The position numbers were made by a program, and so were the translations under genes. Shown here one piece after another: positions 45,457 through 57,595 of a DNA stretch of 64,000 bases (positions are counted from its first letter, which is position 1; every line of letters starts with the position of its first letter). Source of the DNA: Neoscytalidium dimidiatum. Its lineage: Eukaryota; Ascomycota; Dothideomycetes; Botryosphaeriales; Botryosphaeriaceae. Where the stretch lies: positions 3,038,001 to 3,102,000 of the forward strand of contig CM074699.1 of assembly GCA_037367355.1 (NCBI GenBank). The letters run 5' to 3'. Below the pieces are notes generated by a model. The model was not told the DNA's origin. It did not search any database and saw only the letters and a list, made by a program, of their open reading frames with translations.

Positions 45457-47502
45457 TCACGCATCTCTTTGTTGCAGTTGGACCGCCACGGTCAACGTGA
45501 TGGCAGCACAGACAATCAGGCCGACGGTAACCGAATTTCCCACCAAGAATCGTGGAGCGTAATTTGTGTTGTACGTGATCAGCGGGATCCACGCATTGAA
45601 TGCATACCTGCGCATCTCAGCAACAATGCTTCTTCTCACACACTCACACACGACATTACTCACGCCACCGAATTAGTCGTCCCCAGGATGAATTTGCGCT
45701 CGAGGCTGTCTCCGGCGCATTGTTCGTTCACCATTGTCTCCGCATGACTTGTAAGTGCCTCGGCTACACCAACCCCCAGGGAAGTTGACTCACCAGAAAT
45801 ACGGGCCCCGAGCCTTGCGCAAACCTGCACGCAGTCAGCCAACTTTTGTCAAACCCATCTACTGCGCTTTACTTACCCTGTAAGGTAGAAAGAAGCCCAC
45901 TTTAGACTGAACGGCACGCCATCCCAAACAGCGAGGTTCATTGCCGCGAAGAAGCACACCGTCAGCGAAAAGTAGACGATCGGCGCACGGAGTTGCAGAC
46001 CGTCGGAGACCCATCCGTAGCAGAGCGTCGTCACAATTGTGATCGCATTGATGACGGTGGGGTACGTGTTGATCTGCGACACCGAATAGCTGCGAACGAT
46101 CAGAGCGGGCCCTGTCAGAATGCTCGGTAAACTCACCGGTCTAGGCTCTTGAGCCACAGGTTCATGTAACTCCCAATGTTTTCGCTGCAGATGAAGAAAC
46201 TGAGGTTTTTCTTGTAAGTACACGGTCGGCGCTTCCTGGCTGCGCACTCACGTGTAGTAGGCCGTGTAGATCCAGAAGTGCCACTTCTTGAGGATCCTCT
46301 TCAAACCCTGAATAGTAAAGGGCTCCTCGAGGTGCTTCCCCGCTCTTCGCATCCGCTCAAGGGCAAGCTCTTTCTCTTCAGCTTTCAGCCAGTGCACCCG
46401 CGTGTTGCTGGGCAAGTCTGGGAGCGCATAGTAGCCTGTATCTGTGAGCGTGGACGGACAAAGAAGCCCCATCAGGAAATCACCTACCCCAGACAGCCAT
46501 AGGCAAGGTAATAACTCCATCAAAGATGAACAGCCACCGCCATCCTGCCAGACCATGGACACCATTCATACCGGTATAGAGCGCGGCTTGCTGCTGTTTG
46601 TCAATCCTGCCCACTCTCGGTCGAATGCCTACTCACGAGGTACCCGCTGAACATTGATCCAACAAACGCCGAGGCAAAGAAGATACACGCTCTCTTCGCT
46701 AGTTCTGGTTTGGTCGTCAACGCTGGAATCCGAATTTACATGGATGACTCTACCTTGCTTCGTATACCAGCCCCCAAGAACCGTGTGCACAGCTGGATAG
46801 AACGTGCCCTCTGCGAGTCCGACCTGCCACTGGTCAGTCATGTTTGAGCCTAACGGAAAGGGCACGTACGAGGAAACGACAGGCGTAGAGTTGGTACGGA
46901 GTCTTGACGGCAGAGCTGGCAAATGTGACAATGACCCAGAACAGCTCCCAGCTGGGGCACCACAGGGAGAGGCGGACTGTGCCAGGTCAGTCCCAAGTAC
47001 ATTTTAACAGTCATGCGGATTACCTCTGGTGCAGATGATCTGGGATGGTATCTGAGAGATGACATAGCCGCTGTCCAGTTGTCAGCAAGATCCCCGCCGC
47101 GATACCACTCTTGCTTACATTGTCCACATAGTGGTAAATGTCTGGTACTGATTGCCCACCACATTTAGCTCTTCTTTCATTCCCGACACGTACGCATTAG
47201 CTTATCAATTGTTAGTACACTCTGCTTTCTCTTTAATACGGTTGATCATTGAAAAGATACTTACAAAGATTGTTTGAATTCAAGTTCTTCGAGAAGTACG
47301 AAAAGCCTGCCCATGTGAGGATGAAGAAGTCGATCTTGGCGATGAAGCGGCGTTCCTGCGGACTGCGGTCGAAGCTATCCCACAAAAGCTCCCGAATGCG
47401 TCTCTTGAGGGGCTTCTTCTCTTCCTGGTACCCATGGTCTATGGGCGACGAGGGCACCGAGGCCACCGCCGTGGTGGCAACGTCCTTTCCTGAGGCCGAC
47501 AT
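45457..47502 (-). CDS. Dal5/allantoate-permease-type MFS transporter
   Basis: Thirteen exons can be joined with exact frame: 47265-47502, 47119-47200, 47024-47070, 46870-46976, 46754-46823, 46637-46704, 46488-46593, 46252-46441, 46137-46199, 45877-46089, 45794-45824, 45664-45737 and 45457-45607. They give 479 residues. The order is that of the anion:cation symporter family: [105 protein letters not shown] and [15 protein letters not shown]. Such proteins take up organic anions (allantoate, nicotinate, pantothenate, ureidosuccinate) across the plasma membrane; the substrate here is unknown. The acceptor of the twelfth exon is the least certain. Introns of 40-70 nt are frequent, unlike the intron-poor neighbours. 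Confidence 0.82.
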
Positions 47503-48743
47503 GACTCTTGGATCCAAGCCTTTGCCGCGACGCTACAGGAAGGCCGCCGTTTTTGAGGCTCCCTGGCAGAGAGCTTATCCCACAAAAGCATCGGCATTTT
47601 TTGACGTTGCCGCGCGATGCGGCTATCACGCAATATGCGGGTCGATGGTGTTTGTGATAATCGTGGCCGGCCCGGCGTTGTGATTGGCGGTCAGGCGAAC
47701 GTTGCCGACATCTCGCATTGCACCATCAGAAGGATTGTTCCCGGGATAAATCAGGTAAAGGCTTTCGCGTGCGTGAATGGCTTGGCCGCGCATGTCTTGG
47801 TGAGACCCTCGTCACGACAAGATGATATCCGATCTTGATTGTCATCCTTCCTCCGAGCATGTTCCTCTATGGTGGGGTTCACCCGACTTCACCCACTGAC
47901 ATTGGATAGATTCGCCATGAATCTAGATCTAAACAGGGCACTAGATAATCGAAACGTCAGTCCCACTTAGGTGATGAAGTCAGCTCATTGATGATAAAAA
48001 TTTCCTGCAACTTCCTGCAGTATCAGCGGAGTAAACGGATAGGATTCATATTAGCGGAAATTGAGGCAAATTACAGTAACTGGATCGAAACTTATAATTA
48101 TCAGTCTCTGGATCACTTACATCTATTAAGATCCAGTGAGTGGTCGTAATTAGGATTCCGACCGTCATGTTGTTTACAGTTTATGAGTCGCATGCTACAT
48201 AGAAAGACAATATAGAGAATTATTGGCCAACCAGATATACAAGCACCAGAAATTCAATCACCCCGACTGATCTGAAGCAGTGAACTGGCTGCACAGTAGA
48301 GAGCGCTCTGAATAGCCTGCTCGAATATGCCGCACAAAGCTGCGGCGGTCTCATCAAGTAGCACAATCGTAGGATTTAGATGAGAGTATATGACCAAGTT
48401 GGTTGATATTGCTGACTATTTGGAAGTATGTATCTATTGGGGTTGATGATAGTAGCGAATTTGTGGCTAATGGTACGTTAGTCGAATTATACTGTAGTGT
48501 TGCCTGGCCGGATCTACACCTGTAGAAGACTAAGAATAAATCTTCTGTACCACACTGTTCGTGTATGTTCATACAATCTGCCCTTTGGGTACTGTTTAGT
48601 GTAAAGCATTTAAATGGATATTATGAATCGTGTTTAAAGAATAGACAGATAAATTCTTTTGTATATCCCGTTATGGATACTAACTACGAGAGCTTTACAG
48701 TGCTTAGCACACCCATCCGAATACTTTGATAGTTCTAAGCGGC
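47503..48743. other. intergenic, 1.2 kb
   Basis: Partly AT-rich (47990-48720) with no gene seen. It includes the 3' side of the polygalacturonase gene and the promoter of the permease. Confidence 0.5.
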
Positions 48744-49900
48744 TCAGCACGTAATGCCTGAGTCACTAGGTATTCCCTGGCATGCCGTACTGGTCTTACC
48801 GCCATGAATATCAATGAGACTGGCCGTCCAAGAGCTGCAAGCACCAGCAGCACAGAGGATATACTTGTTGGTTCCAGAGGACTTCACAGTACCCGTAATA
48901 TTGTGCAAGGAAAGGTTAGTGATCGGGACGCCTGCCGTGGGTGTCCCAGTGGGCTTCCCATTCTCGTAGTCCTGCTCAATAACCAGCCCGAACTTGGCGA
49001 TATTACTGAGAACCACTCCGTCGTAGGTGACAGCTGCTGGGACGTTAGCATTGCGTTTTGTGAGCGGAGGTTAAACATACCAGTGACGGACCCGTTCGCG
49101 CCAGACACGCTTTTGATACGGACGCCGTTATCGGAGTCTTGAACAATACAATTTTGGACAGTGACGCCATTCACGACATTATTGCTACGGCCGCCGACAG
49201 AACCAATGGAGATACCATGGCCACCGATGCAAGTGTTATCAAAGAACTTGATATTGGTGCCGGAATTGACGGCAAGACAATCGTCTTGGTTGGTAAGGTT
49301 AGAGTTGGAGATGGTGATGTTCGAGGAGTCACCAATGTCGAAGCCGTCAGTGTTGTGGCCGAGGGAGGCTCCAGCGGAGTTGTCGATACTAGTGATGGAA
49401 TCCAGGATGAGGCCGGACGATCCATCGATTGAGAAGCCTTGAACGGGCGTGTTCTTGACGTGGAGTCCCTTGATCGAGGATGAACCCTTCAGGTTGTGGG
49501 CGTAGAAGAACTTAGGCTTTTTGTTGGTCTTGCTGTTGCTGCCCTCGCCGTCCCACCACGCACTACCGTTACCATCGATGGTATGGCCGGGAGAGCCGGA
49601 CACCTGAGTATTGGTACCAGAGACGGAAATGAGCGGGCCCTCCCATTGCTTGTGGCCAAAGGTGGTGTTGCCCTGGAAGATCACGCTGGTGCCAGCTTGA
49701 AGGCCAGTAAGATCCAGAGTGGTACCAGCAGGGACGGCAATACTGTTGAGGGTAATGGTGGCGCACTTAGCCTTGCCACTAATGGCAGAAGCAGCGTCCG
49801 TGAAGGTGCAGTCATCACGTTTAGCAAGTTCGGCAGGAGCAGCGGCGGCAAAGGCAACGCCAAAGCCGGCTCCAGCAACGAGGGTAGAAACTTTGACCAT
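48744..49900 (-). CDS. secreted endopolygalacturonase (GH28)
   Basis: Two exons (49081-49900 and 48744-49036) give 370 residues. The intron (GTATGT ... TGCTAAC ... CCCAG, 44 nt) sits where many fungal GH28 genes have one. A signal peptide ([20 protein letters not shown]) is followed by a KR site (ELAKRDDC), so there is probably a short propeptide. The four GH28 catalytic blocks are present: [31 protein letters not shown] and [10 protein letters not shown]. The right-handed beta-helix is evident from repeated N-I-T-I-S-N units. It hydrolyses alpha-1,4 bonds of homogalacturonan in plant cell walls. Length and cysteine pattern (C-terminal C...[10 protein letters not shown]) fit an endo-acting enzyme. 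It is a virulence-type or saprotrophic pectinase. Confidence 0.93.
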
Positions 49901-50015
49901 TCTGAATGAAGAAAAGATAGATGATTGCCAAGAGCGACTTCTGTAGCGAGAGTAAAGCTGATGAAGGAACGCGATAATGGAGAAAAACAAACTTTGAAAT
50001 GTCTTCGAATTGAGC

Positions 50016-50022
50016 TTTTATA
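50016..50022 (-). promoter_or_regulatory. TATA box of the polygalacturonase gene
   Basis: TATAAAA on the minus strand, 116 bp upstream of the ATG at 49900, within a CCATGGTATAAAAGC context. Confidence 0.55.
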
Positions 50023-51426
50023 CCATGGTCGCGCTTATGAAGATAATGATGAATTTTCCGGTAGGCATGAGTGCTTGAACTATGGCGTGAGGGACGAGGA
50101 TGCTGACTCTGGTCACAGTGCGACTATCACCACACTTCAGAACTCAGAGAAGGACCCGCCGGTATTTGGGGGTTGTGGTGGTGCCACTCGGCCGTGTAGT
50201 GAGTGCGTTCAGAGTACCGAAGTCGCCCTGCGTAAGACCAATCGTCGCCCTACACAATTGAGCTCCAACATCAGAATTCAGCAACATTCGATTCAGAGAT
50301 TGTTCCCACTGCGGTTCAGTCAGGCTTCTTTACGAAGCTTGGCCTCTCGTTATTGCTCGGCATACAACTGGGGTACCACGATCGCATACTCCTCGATGTC
50401 CTGCGGCTTTGGGTTCCATTCATCCTAGCCAGCGCCACTGGCAACAATTTTTTTTGAACAATGGAAACATGTAGACCAGCCTGCGAGTTTGCCTTTGTAT
50501 GAGCGGTAAAGACGAACTATTTCTTTTCCCCTCCTTTTTTTTTTTTTTTGGTAGCACTTAGTTTGCAGAAGAAGTATGTTGCCAGGTTCAAAGCGGCCAG
50601 CAATAACCGGAGCTGTGGAGCAACAGCCGTAAGGAGAATCGGAGAGGCGTGGAAAAATACGTTCCGATGGCAAATACGAGATTGGTGGCTTCACCTTCAG
50701 CGAGCGAACTTCTTTCGGATAAGGCAACTACTTGTGTTGGTGACGGTTCGTCACAGCACAGAATGACTACTACCCAGCGAACTAACCGGTAGCACTGCTT
50801 CTTAGTACGAACATTGCTTGTGTGCTTCTAAATACGTCAGGACACTATCGTATTTCAAGCGCTGGAAGATCACAGCATTCGTTAACTAGCACTCTATGCA
50901 CTCGGATAGTATTGTTTATGAAGACGCAAAGTCTAAAGCCGCTTTGGCTCATCCTCGACTCAGGCACGGAAAGCAGCGGAAACCCACAGCATAACCACTA
51001 AAACGATAGGCGAAATCCGATTGTATCTCTTAGAAACTAACCGCACACTGGCGACAAAATCCAGCCTCTTGTCAACAGGGCTTCGGTGGGGTTAAAAAGC
51101 TCAGCTTTAGCGTTGTTAAGGAGGCATAGCTGCATTATCCGCTCTGCTTTATCTAAACTTTAGTCCTCGTTGTTGCGCTCAATACGTCTCAATCAACCTT
51201 TTAGTTCTGTCAACGCATTGCCTATGGTCAGCTGTAAGCCTTTCTTGCTACTAGTATCATTACCGCCGTCTCCAAGGACATAAACTTGATTCAGTGGTGA
51301 TCCACCTGGGCCTTGTCATCACCGTTCCGCATGTTATGACAATACCCTAGACTGTGCTGGAGTGAGGACATATGAACAGATACCGTTTGCTCGCTCTAGC
51401 GGATGATTAATGAATCGGCATAAACC
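50023..51426. other. intergenic, 1.4 kb
   Basis: No recognisable gene. A poly-T run lies near 50538-50550. Short frames on both strands lack domains. Confidence 0.5.
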
Positions 51427-52480
51427 CTACAGGCACCCCCCACGTCTGCCTCCAGTCACGGCCGGATGCAAGCCCGCCTTGATGGGCCCTTCCTCGAACA
51501 GCACAGCATTCCTATTCTTGCCATACCTCTCCGTCACCGGCGATCCCTCGACCAAGGTCTCAGGCACAGCATTTGCTACAGACCTTACAATGGAGTCCTG
51601 CACCGTCAATCCAACTGTGTTATTTACAGTCGATGTCGCAGCACTGTCAAATACATACGGCGAATTGGATCCATTCAGCGCTGGTGGCATTGCGAAAACA
51701 TAGCTGTAAAATTGGTCTAATGCCATCGTGAGGCCGTAAGTGTCGTATGAGAAGATTTCCTCAGTGAGCGCTAGTACCGTGCGGGCGATCTGGTCGGTGT
51801 ACGGCGTTACCCCTCTCGGGGGAGAGGAGAGGGTGGGGGGTTGGTTAGAGCGTATTTGCGATGTAATTCACCGTTTCTGCAATAGCAGCGGCAAACGCAT
51901 CATGCAAAAGGGAGACATAGCCCGTATTGTTGATTGTGAGCTCCGTAAAACGTGCGCCTCGTTGATGTTGTGCGCAACAAGGACCATAGGAGATTTCGAG
52001 AGGCTAAGTTCGGTTGCCGAGCGCACTTTTGGGGTCTTGCGGGAGCAATGAACCATCTACGACTGGTCCCTAAGTGAATGTGCTGTATGAAGAGCAGCCG
52101 ACTTGGACGGCATTGGCGTGAATTAGTGTCTCGGAAAGGAGTGCTCGAAGCGAGGTGGGGCTGCTTGCGTTGGCAGCGTGCAAGAAGATAAAATATATTT
52201 CAGATTGCTGCTGAACAGTTGCTAGGGAGAACAAGGCTGGGGATTGCGGAATAGCTCGCTGGAAAGGTGGTTGAAGAGAGCTATTGAAGGCTGTGATCCG
52301 CGTGATTACGGAACCGGCGCCGGTAGACCCGCACATGACGGTAATCCGGTTCGGGTCGCCACCGAAGAGGTAGGCATTGCGCTAAACCCACTCGGGTGCC
52401 ATTCGCTGGTTGTGGAGCCCAGCGTTGTCAGAGAAGTATGAGCTCGGACGGAATCTGAGGGAGTTCGAGAATCTTCGGCA
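51427..52480 (-). pseudogene. carboxylesterase type B, truncated and decayed
   Basis: Minus-strand translation from about 52450 gives DNAGLHNQRMAPEWV, then a TAG where Gln is usual, then RNAYLFGGDPNRITVM and CGSTGAGSVITRIT. It continues PPFQRAIPQSPALF and ANAVQVGCSSYSTFT (to 52070). After a frame change it gives TPYTDQIARTVLALTEEIFS and the C-terminal FYSYVFAMPPALNG ... PVTERYGKNR ending at 51427. This is the alpha/beta-hydrolase order of fungal type B carboxylesterases. The nucleophile elbow, usually GESAG, is CGSTG. The N-terminal about 150 residues are missing, there is at least one stop and at least one frame change. Function lost. Confidence 0.7.
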
Positions 52481-52749
52481 GTCGGCAGGAAGCAATCGCT
52501 ACAACGGCCGCTCAGGCACGTTCTTACGATCAGCTTAAGATGATGCCATGTCCACAGATGAGAAAGCTCCCACCTTGACGATTACTCAGAAATTGACAAC
52601 AAATTTCAACATGAAGGTCCGCCTCTCCAAAAAGCAGGAATGAAAGACGTGGAACAATGTAGGCAACAGTACCTCGAACTCGATTTCACAATTACTTCCT
52701 CATCCAAGGGCACAAGAGAATTACTTCCAGAATACACAAAACCCCCCGC

Positions 52750-55700
52750 TCACAGCACCGTAATCTCAGGCGCCTGCCAAACGTCCCAGCTGGCAGATTC
52801 CACGGGGTCGCCGAACGGCACGAGCGCCGCGAACCGGATCGAGTAGTTGCCCGGTGCGATCTGCGAGCCGTTGCCGAGGCCGCCGAACCACCAGTACGTG
52901 TGGAAGCTGTTCTGCGACTGCGCGTTGCGGAAGATCTCGTAGATGGGGAAGGAGTACGTGTCGCTGGCGTTGTGGACGGACGGGTCGAAGTAGCTGTACG
53001 AGTCCGCGCCCGCCCAGCCGGTGGCCGGGCCGATGTACCCGTTCTCGCCCGCGACGGGCGGGTACTGCCATTGGTCTTCGGTGAAGCCGGGTTCATAGAT
53101 CTGGGGGCAGTGGGCGTTAGTTGTCGGTGGGTGGTTGGTTGGTCGGGCGTAGGAGGTGGGAAACGTGGAGTACTTACATCCCAGCGGATCTGCTCCGTGC
53201 CCCACTTGAGCTTGACGTAGACTTTGGGGAAGTCTTGCGCGGTGAGGCTGAGGTTGAAAGTGTAGCTACTTCAATTAGATTCAACGGCTCCTTACTTATG
53301 GCCAAATAAACTTACTATGACTTGGTTCTGATGTTCTCGTTGGTGACGCCGGACGTGGAGAATGGATACGTGTCCTCGAAGATGGGTGTCAACTCCTCCT
53401 TCAAGTCCGCCGCGAGTCCTAAGTAGGGAACGGAAAGCTGCTCGCCGTTGCTTGCCGTGATGAAGACTTTCCCGCTGTACACCGGAAGCGCTGTTGCATT
53501 GAGGCCCTCGGGCAAGGAGAAGGTGAAGGTAGCTTGCTTGGTCTCACCGGGCGCTACGGTGAACTCGCCGGCCGGGAGCTGAACGCTGGGCACGGCTTTG
53601 ATAGGAGTCAACTCGGTAAACCGCTTCAACCTGGGCGAGAAATAGACCTCCGGATCAAACTCCTCGAGAGCCTCAAAGCCGGCTGCGTCCTGAACGCTGA
53701 AGTTGTAAGTAAGAGGGACATCCCCGTTGTTGGTGATTTGGACGCTGTTCACGTCCTTGAAGTGCGCCGTGTCGTTGAGCTCGAACTTCTCGTACTCGAG
53801 CGTGGTTGAGTAATTCAGCACCTTGAATGCGTTGAGCAGGCCGTTACCGACCTGCGGAACAGGCGCAGCGAAGCCGTAATCTCTCGTGGTACCGTCAGAC
53901 CAGGGCAGGGCTCCACCACTGGCTACGATCTGCTGGTGCAGTGCCTTTGCGAATTCCGGGCCATGGACCTTCTTTCCGCCGAACGCACCGATGTAGAGCG
54001 CCGCGACACCGGCAACATATGGCGTAGCCATGGAGGTGCCGCTCTGTACCGCGAACCCGTTGTCCAAGTAAGTCGAGAAGATATTTCCGCCAGGGGCAGC
54101 GATGTCGGGCTTCAGAGATAGGTCGTACAGACCGCCCCAGGACGTAAATGTGCTGGGCCTCCCGCCAGCCGAGTTGTAAAGACCAACAACAGTGGGATCC
54201 GCGGAGAAATCGCCGAGCACCTGCCCGCCAGCCTTAACGGTGTTGATGATGGCGACACCGGCATCGGCAGCGATGAGTGCAATAAGGCTTCCCTCTTCTG
54301 TCGTGCTGGGGCTGACGAGAGGGCTCTCGTTGTTATAGATGAGGATGTATTGAGCGCCGAATTCCTGGAGGTTGGCTTGCTTGGTGGCGAAGGTGCAGGT
54401 TCCTCTGCGGACGAGTGGGATGACCTGAGAGAGGTTGCGCGTATCGGCTGGCAGAGGCTCGCACGCATCAGCGGGATCTGAGGTGTTGAAGTTCAGAGGG
54501 ACAATTGGCCAATCTGTGATGGTTGCAGGGAAATTAAAGGTAGACGGAATGTATCCGAGCGTGGTTGTGTTGGACGAGCTGTTTGTAGTGAAGGTAGCCG
54601 AGAATGGCTGTGCTGGGAATGATTCTGCATCGACCGAAGCCACAGCAAGAACGTCTCGGCCAGATGACCCGCTGCTCGGGAAGAAGGGACCTGCAGCTCC
54701 TGAATTTCCAGCTGCAATAGTCACCACGACACCCTTGTTGACGATACGAGATGCAACTTCAGCCCATGCGCCGTTCTCGAATCCGCTGGGGCCACCGATG
54801 CTGGCGGTTATAATATCGACCTGCGCGGCCATCAGCATATGAGCACTCGGAGGCTTACAGGAAAAGAAGATTAGCGTGAGGTTTGCATCAACACTTACGT
54901 CGTCAGCGTAGGCTGCAAGGAAAGACTGTATTAGAGTATCTTCGTCCGTGGAGTCCTGGAGGAAAACAATTTCAGTCCTCGGTCATGTCTGCATCCTAGC
55001 TCGATGCTCCTTACAATTGTCGAGAACACCTTGTACGCACGGAGCGTGGCCCTTGGCGCGACGCCAACCCAGCTGTACCGATTAGCGAGCAATCCCGAAT
55101 AGGGCTTTGGAGAGCACTGACTAGTCCGTCTCTCCACCAATGATACCCGACACATGAGTTCCGTGACCCATGTTATCGTTCGGATCATCATCGGGCGCTT
55201 TGTCTTCAAGCGGCCAGGCTTTGATGACATCAGCATTCTCCGCGTCCTTCTCCATGTGGCTAAGGTGCCCAGAACTTACTCCCGTCTCCTACAAAGTCGT
55301 ATCCTCCGGTGACCTTAAACCCCTCTCCAATTCCACCGCCAAGCTATTGGCCCAGTAAGTCGATGGTCGGGAAGATTGGCTGGGGGACTGACCGCTGGGT
55401 GATTGTATGCGATGCCTGTGTCGACGACTGCGACTACGGCGCCCTGACCATATACGCCAGCCGCATGGAGCTTATCCACGCCGGTGGAGTTGTGCACGGT
55501 GTAATTCGCGGCGGCGGCGGCGTCGCTGAAGGTCTGCAGGTCCTGCGGCGGTGAAAGGCGGATGGTCTTCATGGGCCACACCTTGGCAACGCCGGCCAGC
55601 TTGACAAGATCATCGATGCTGTAGCCCTCTGCCTCAACGCTGACGCCGGAAAAGATGTCGCTGTCGAATGTCTGCACGACTTTGATTCCCGGTTCCGGTG

Positions 55701-55904
55701 CTGCCCTCAGATTTGCGGCCTGCTGTCGTTAGTCCGAGCCAATGCAAGCGCAGGGACATTATCACGCACGCCTTCATACTCGATGATGAAGCGCTTGGGC
55801 ACAGGAGCAGAGCTGTTTGTCGAAGTTTGATCATCCTGGCGGCGAGAAAGGGCAGATGCGCTTCCCACAATGGGAAGCGCCTGGAGGAGGTAACGCAGAA
55901 GCAT
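52750..55904 (-). CDS. secreted subtilisin-like serine protease (S8) with PA domain
   Basis: Nine exons (55770-55904, 55393-55722, 55280-55343, 55122-55218, 55015-55072, 54899-54955, 53316-54853, 53178-53268, 52750-53100) close exactly to 906 residues. A signal peptide (MLLRYLLQALPIVGSASA) and an inhibitor-like propeptide (PKRFIIEYEG ... FSGVSVEAEG) precede the S8 catalytic domain. The catalytic blocks are VVAVVDTGIAYNHPA (Asp about 146), NMGHGTHVSGIIGG (His about 198) and VQSGTSMATPYVAG (Ser). A PA domain is inserted between His and Ser (LVRRGTCTFATKQANLQEFG ... ILIYNN). The C-terminal half is an Fn3-like region. It belongs with the minor extracellular protease vpr type. Many N-x-S/T sites fit secretion. 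Likely role: extracellular protein degradation. Confidence 0.9.
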
Positions 55905-57420
55905 GGTGCTCGTCCGCCGCACAGTAGCTCAACAGCGGCCGGCCCCCCAGACTTATACGGGCGGCCGGATGGTGACCATGATGCCGTGTTTTAGAGGGTA
56001 GCGCACGCAATGTCGTGGACGCATACACGAGTAAACGAACGGGTGCTACGGTCGCCAGGCTTTTGACGCAGAAGTACCGAGAAACATCTCTCAACTGCCT
56101 GTTCGAGGCCTCCGGCTTTCGTATCGCGGCTCAGGAACCATGGTGGAAATTGAGTAAAAAGCCTTGGGCCTGGCGAAGCTCCAGCTTGGCGCATGTCCCA
56201 GAGTGGTGAAGCGATAAGAATCGGGCGAATGGGCCGAAAGCTCATGCGTATATATAGCGTCGATAAGTCTCCGAGAGCTAACCAGCGAGGTTAGCGCAAT
56301 ATGGAGCGCATGGCCAGCCAATATAATCCCCGGTCATTGCGTGCATTTGGATGGCGGTGATGCTAAAGGACACACGAGAGTTGAGTTACCAACCTGCCTC
56401 TTCGAGCGTGGACACACGGTCGGGAGAGCGGCATGCCTGCTGGATGCTAACCCGCCGCGGGACCCACCTGACCCTTGGACCGCTCAGGCGAACACAAAGA
56501 TAGCCCCCTGAGTCTTCGCTTCCCTCCTGATTAACTCTTCTCGGCAATTCTCTCCGCCTTATTCCCCCACTTTCGTTGTGGCTGCTCTGATACCGTGCCT
56601 CACGGGGTGTGCTCCGCTCGTACCGTCCTACCTGCTACTCGTACTGGCGGTGCGGCTCAAAGCTGCGTACGTATGTTCCTGCATCAACATGCTGCAGTAC
56701 GGATAAGTTTGAAGCGACCGTTGTGTGCCTCGGAGACCGCCCGAAGTCAGAAAGGATGGGCTGAATGCGCACGTGGGAAGCCAGCGCCTGCAGATCTAAC
56801 AACAGCGCCCTACCATTACTTGCTTAACCTGAGGCTGTCGGGAGTAAGCACTTAAAATAACCTTCATGCTCTAGTCATACCTTTCGGGGACCATCGAGCA
56901 AGCTTATCTCATAAGCATAATTGCGACCTTCGTCCTGGCGCAAGCCACCCCGCGAGCTCATAGTCGAAAGCCTACCAAAATCAGGTTGTCTCCACCACGA
57001 GAAGGCGCAGCCTTGTTCTGACGTCGATGCGACAGGCCCAAGCAGCCGGAAGCCGGCTACTCCTCTGTCCGCTCAGATCGTGGTTTTTTTTTTCTTAAAA
57101 AAAAAAGAAAAAAGAGCGGGCCTTGCGGTGTTTTGCAAAATTTCAACCCGAGCCCTTCCGAAGGATTACGTTGAAAATCACTGCCGGAATTCTACGACCG
57201 AGAAACGTCGGTCGGATCTCGTCTGATAAATTCAGGGTCGAAATGCAGAGCCCACGGCTCGCTTCCGATGGATAATGCGCGATGGCGGCAATCGAATATG
57301 CTTACTGAACGGTGGTGAGAGTTGCTGGAAACGTGTATTTTCATATACTTTTATATGTACAGGGGTATCTGTCTATCTATTTTTGCTGTCGTTTAGATCG
57401 CTCTACGTCACCTATGCAAT
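55905..57420. other. intergenic, 1.5 kb
   Basis: Promoter region of the protease and unassigned sequence. Poly-T and poly-A runs face each other near 57084-57112 and could form a hairpin. No gene seen. Confidence 0.5.
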
Positions 57421-57454
57421 ACATGACTTGGCGCGTTTGGCGGGTTGTCACAAT

Positions 57455-57595
57455 CGGTCGTTGCTGCATTCGGACGTCGACGGATGTTGCATTTGGACTG
57501 TCGGAATGTGGGCGCACTTGGACGGCATGGGTAGGTGTTGCATTCGGACGTGTCGTTCGTATTCGTTGCTGCATTGGGGCGTCGCATCTGCACAT
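57455..57595 (+). repeat. degenerate minisatellite 3' of the APC permease
   Basis: At least four imperfect copies of a GTTGCATTCGGACGTC-like unit, near 57460, 57484, 57535 and 57564, plus a weaker copy near 57510, with spacing of 24-50 bp. On the minus strand they read as repeated RRPNAAT / CNT peptides, but beyond the permease stop at 57596. Confidence 0.55.

Noticed and set aside
53316..55904. Frame breaks between subtilase segments as signs of a pseudogene
   Set aside because: Eight GT-AG introns of 44-76 nt explain every break and the nine exons close exactly in frame.
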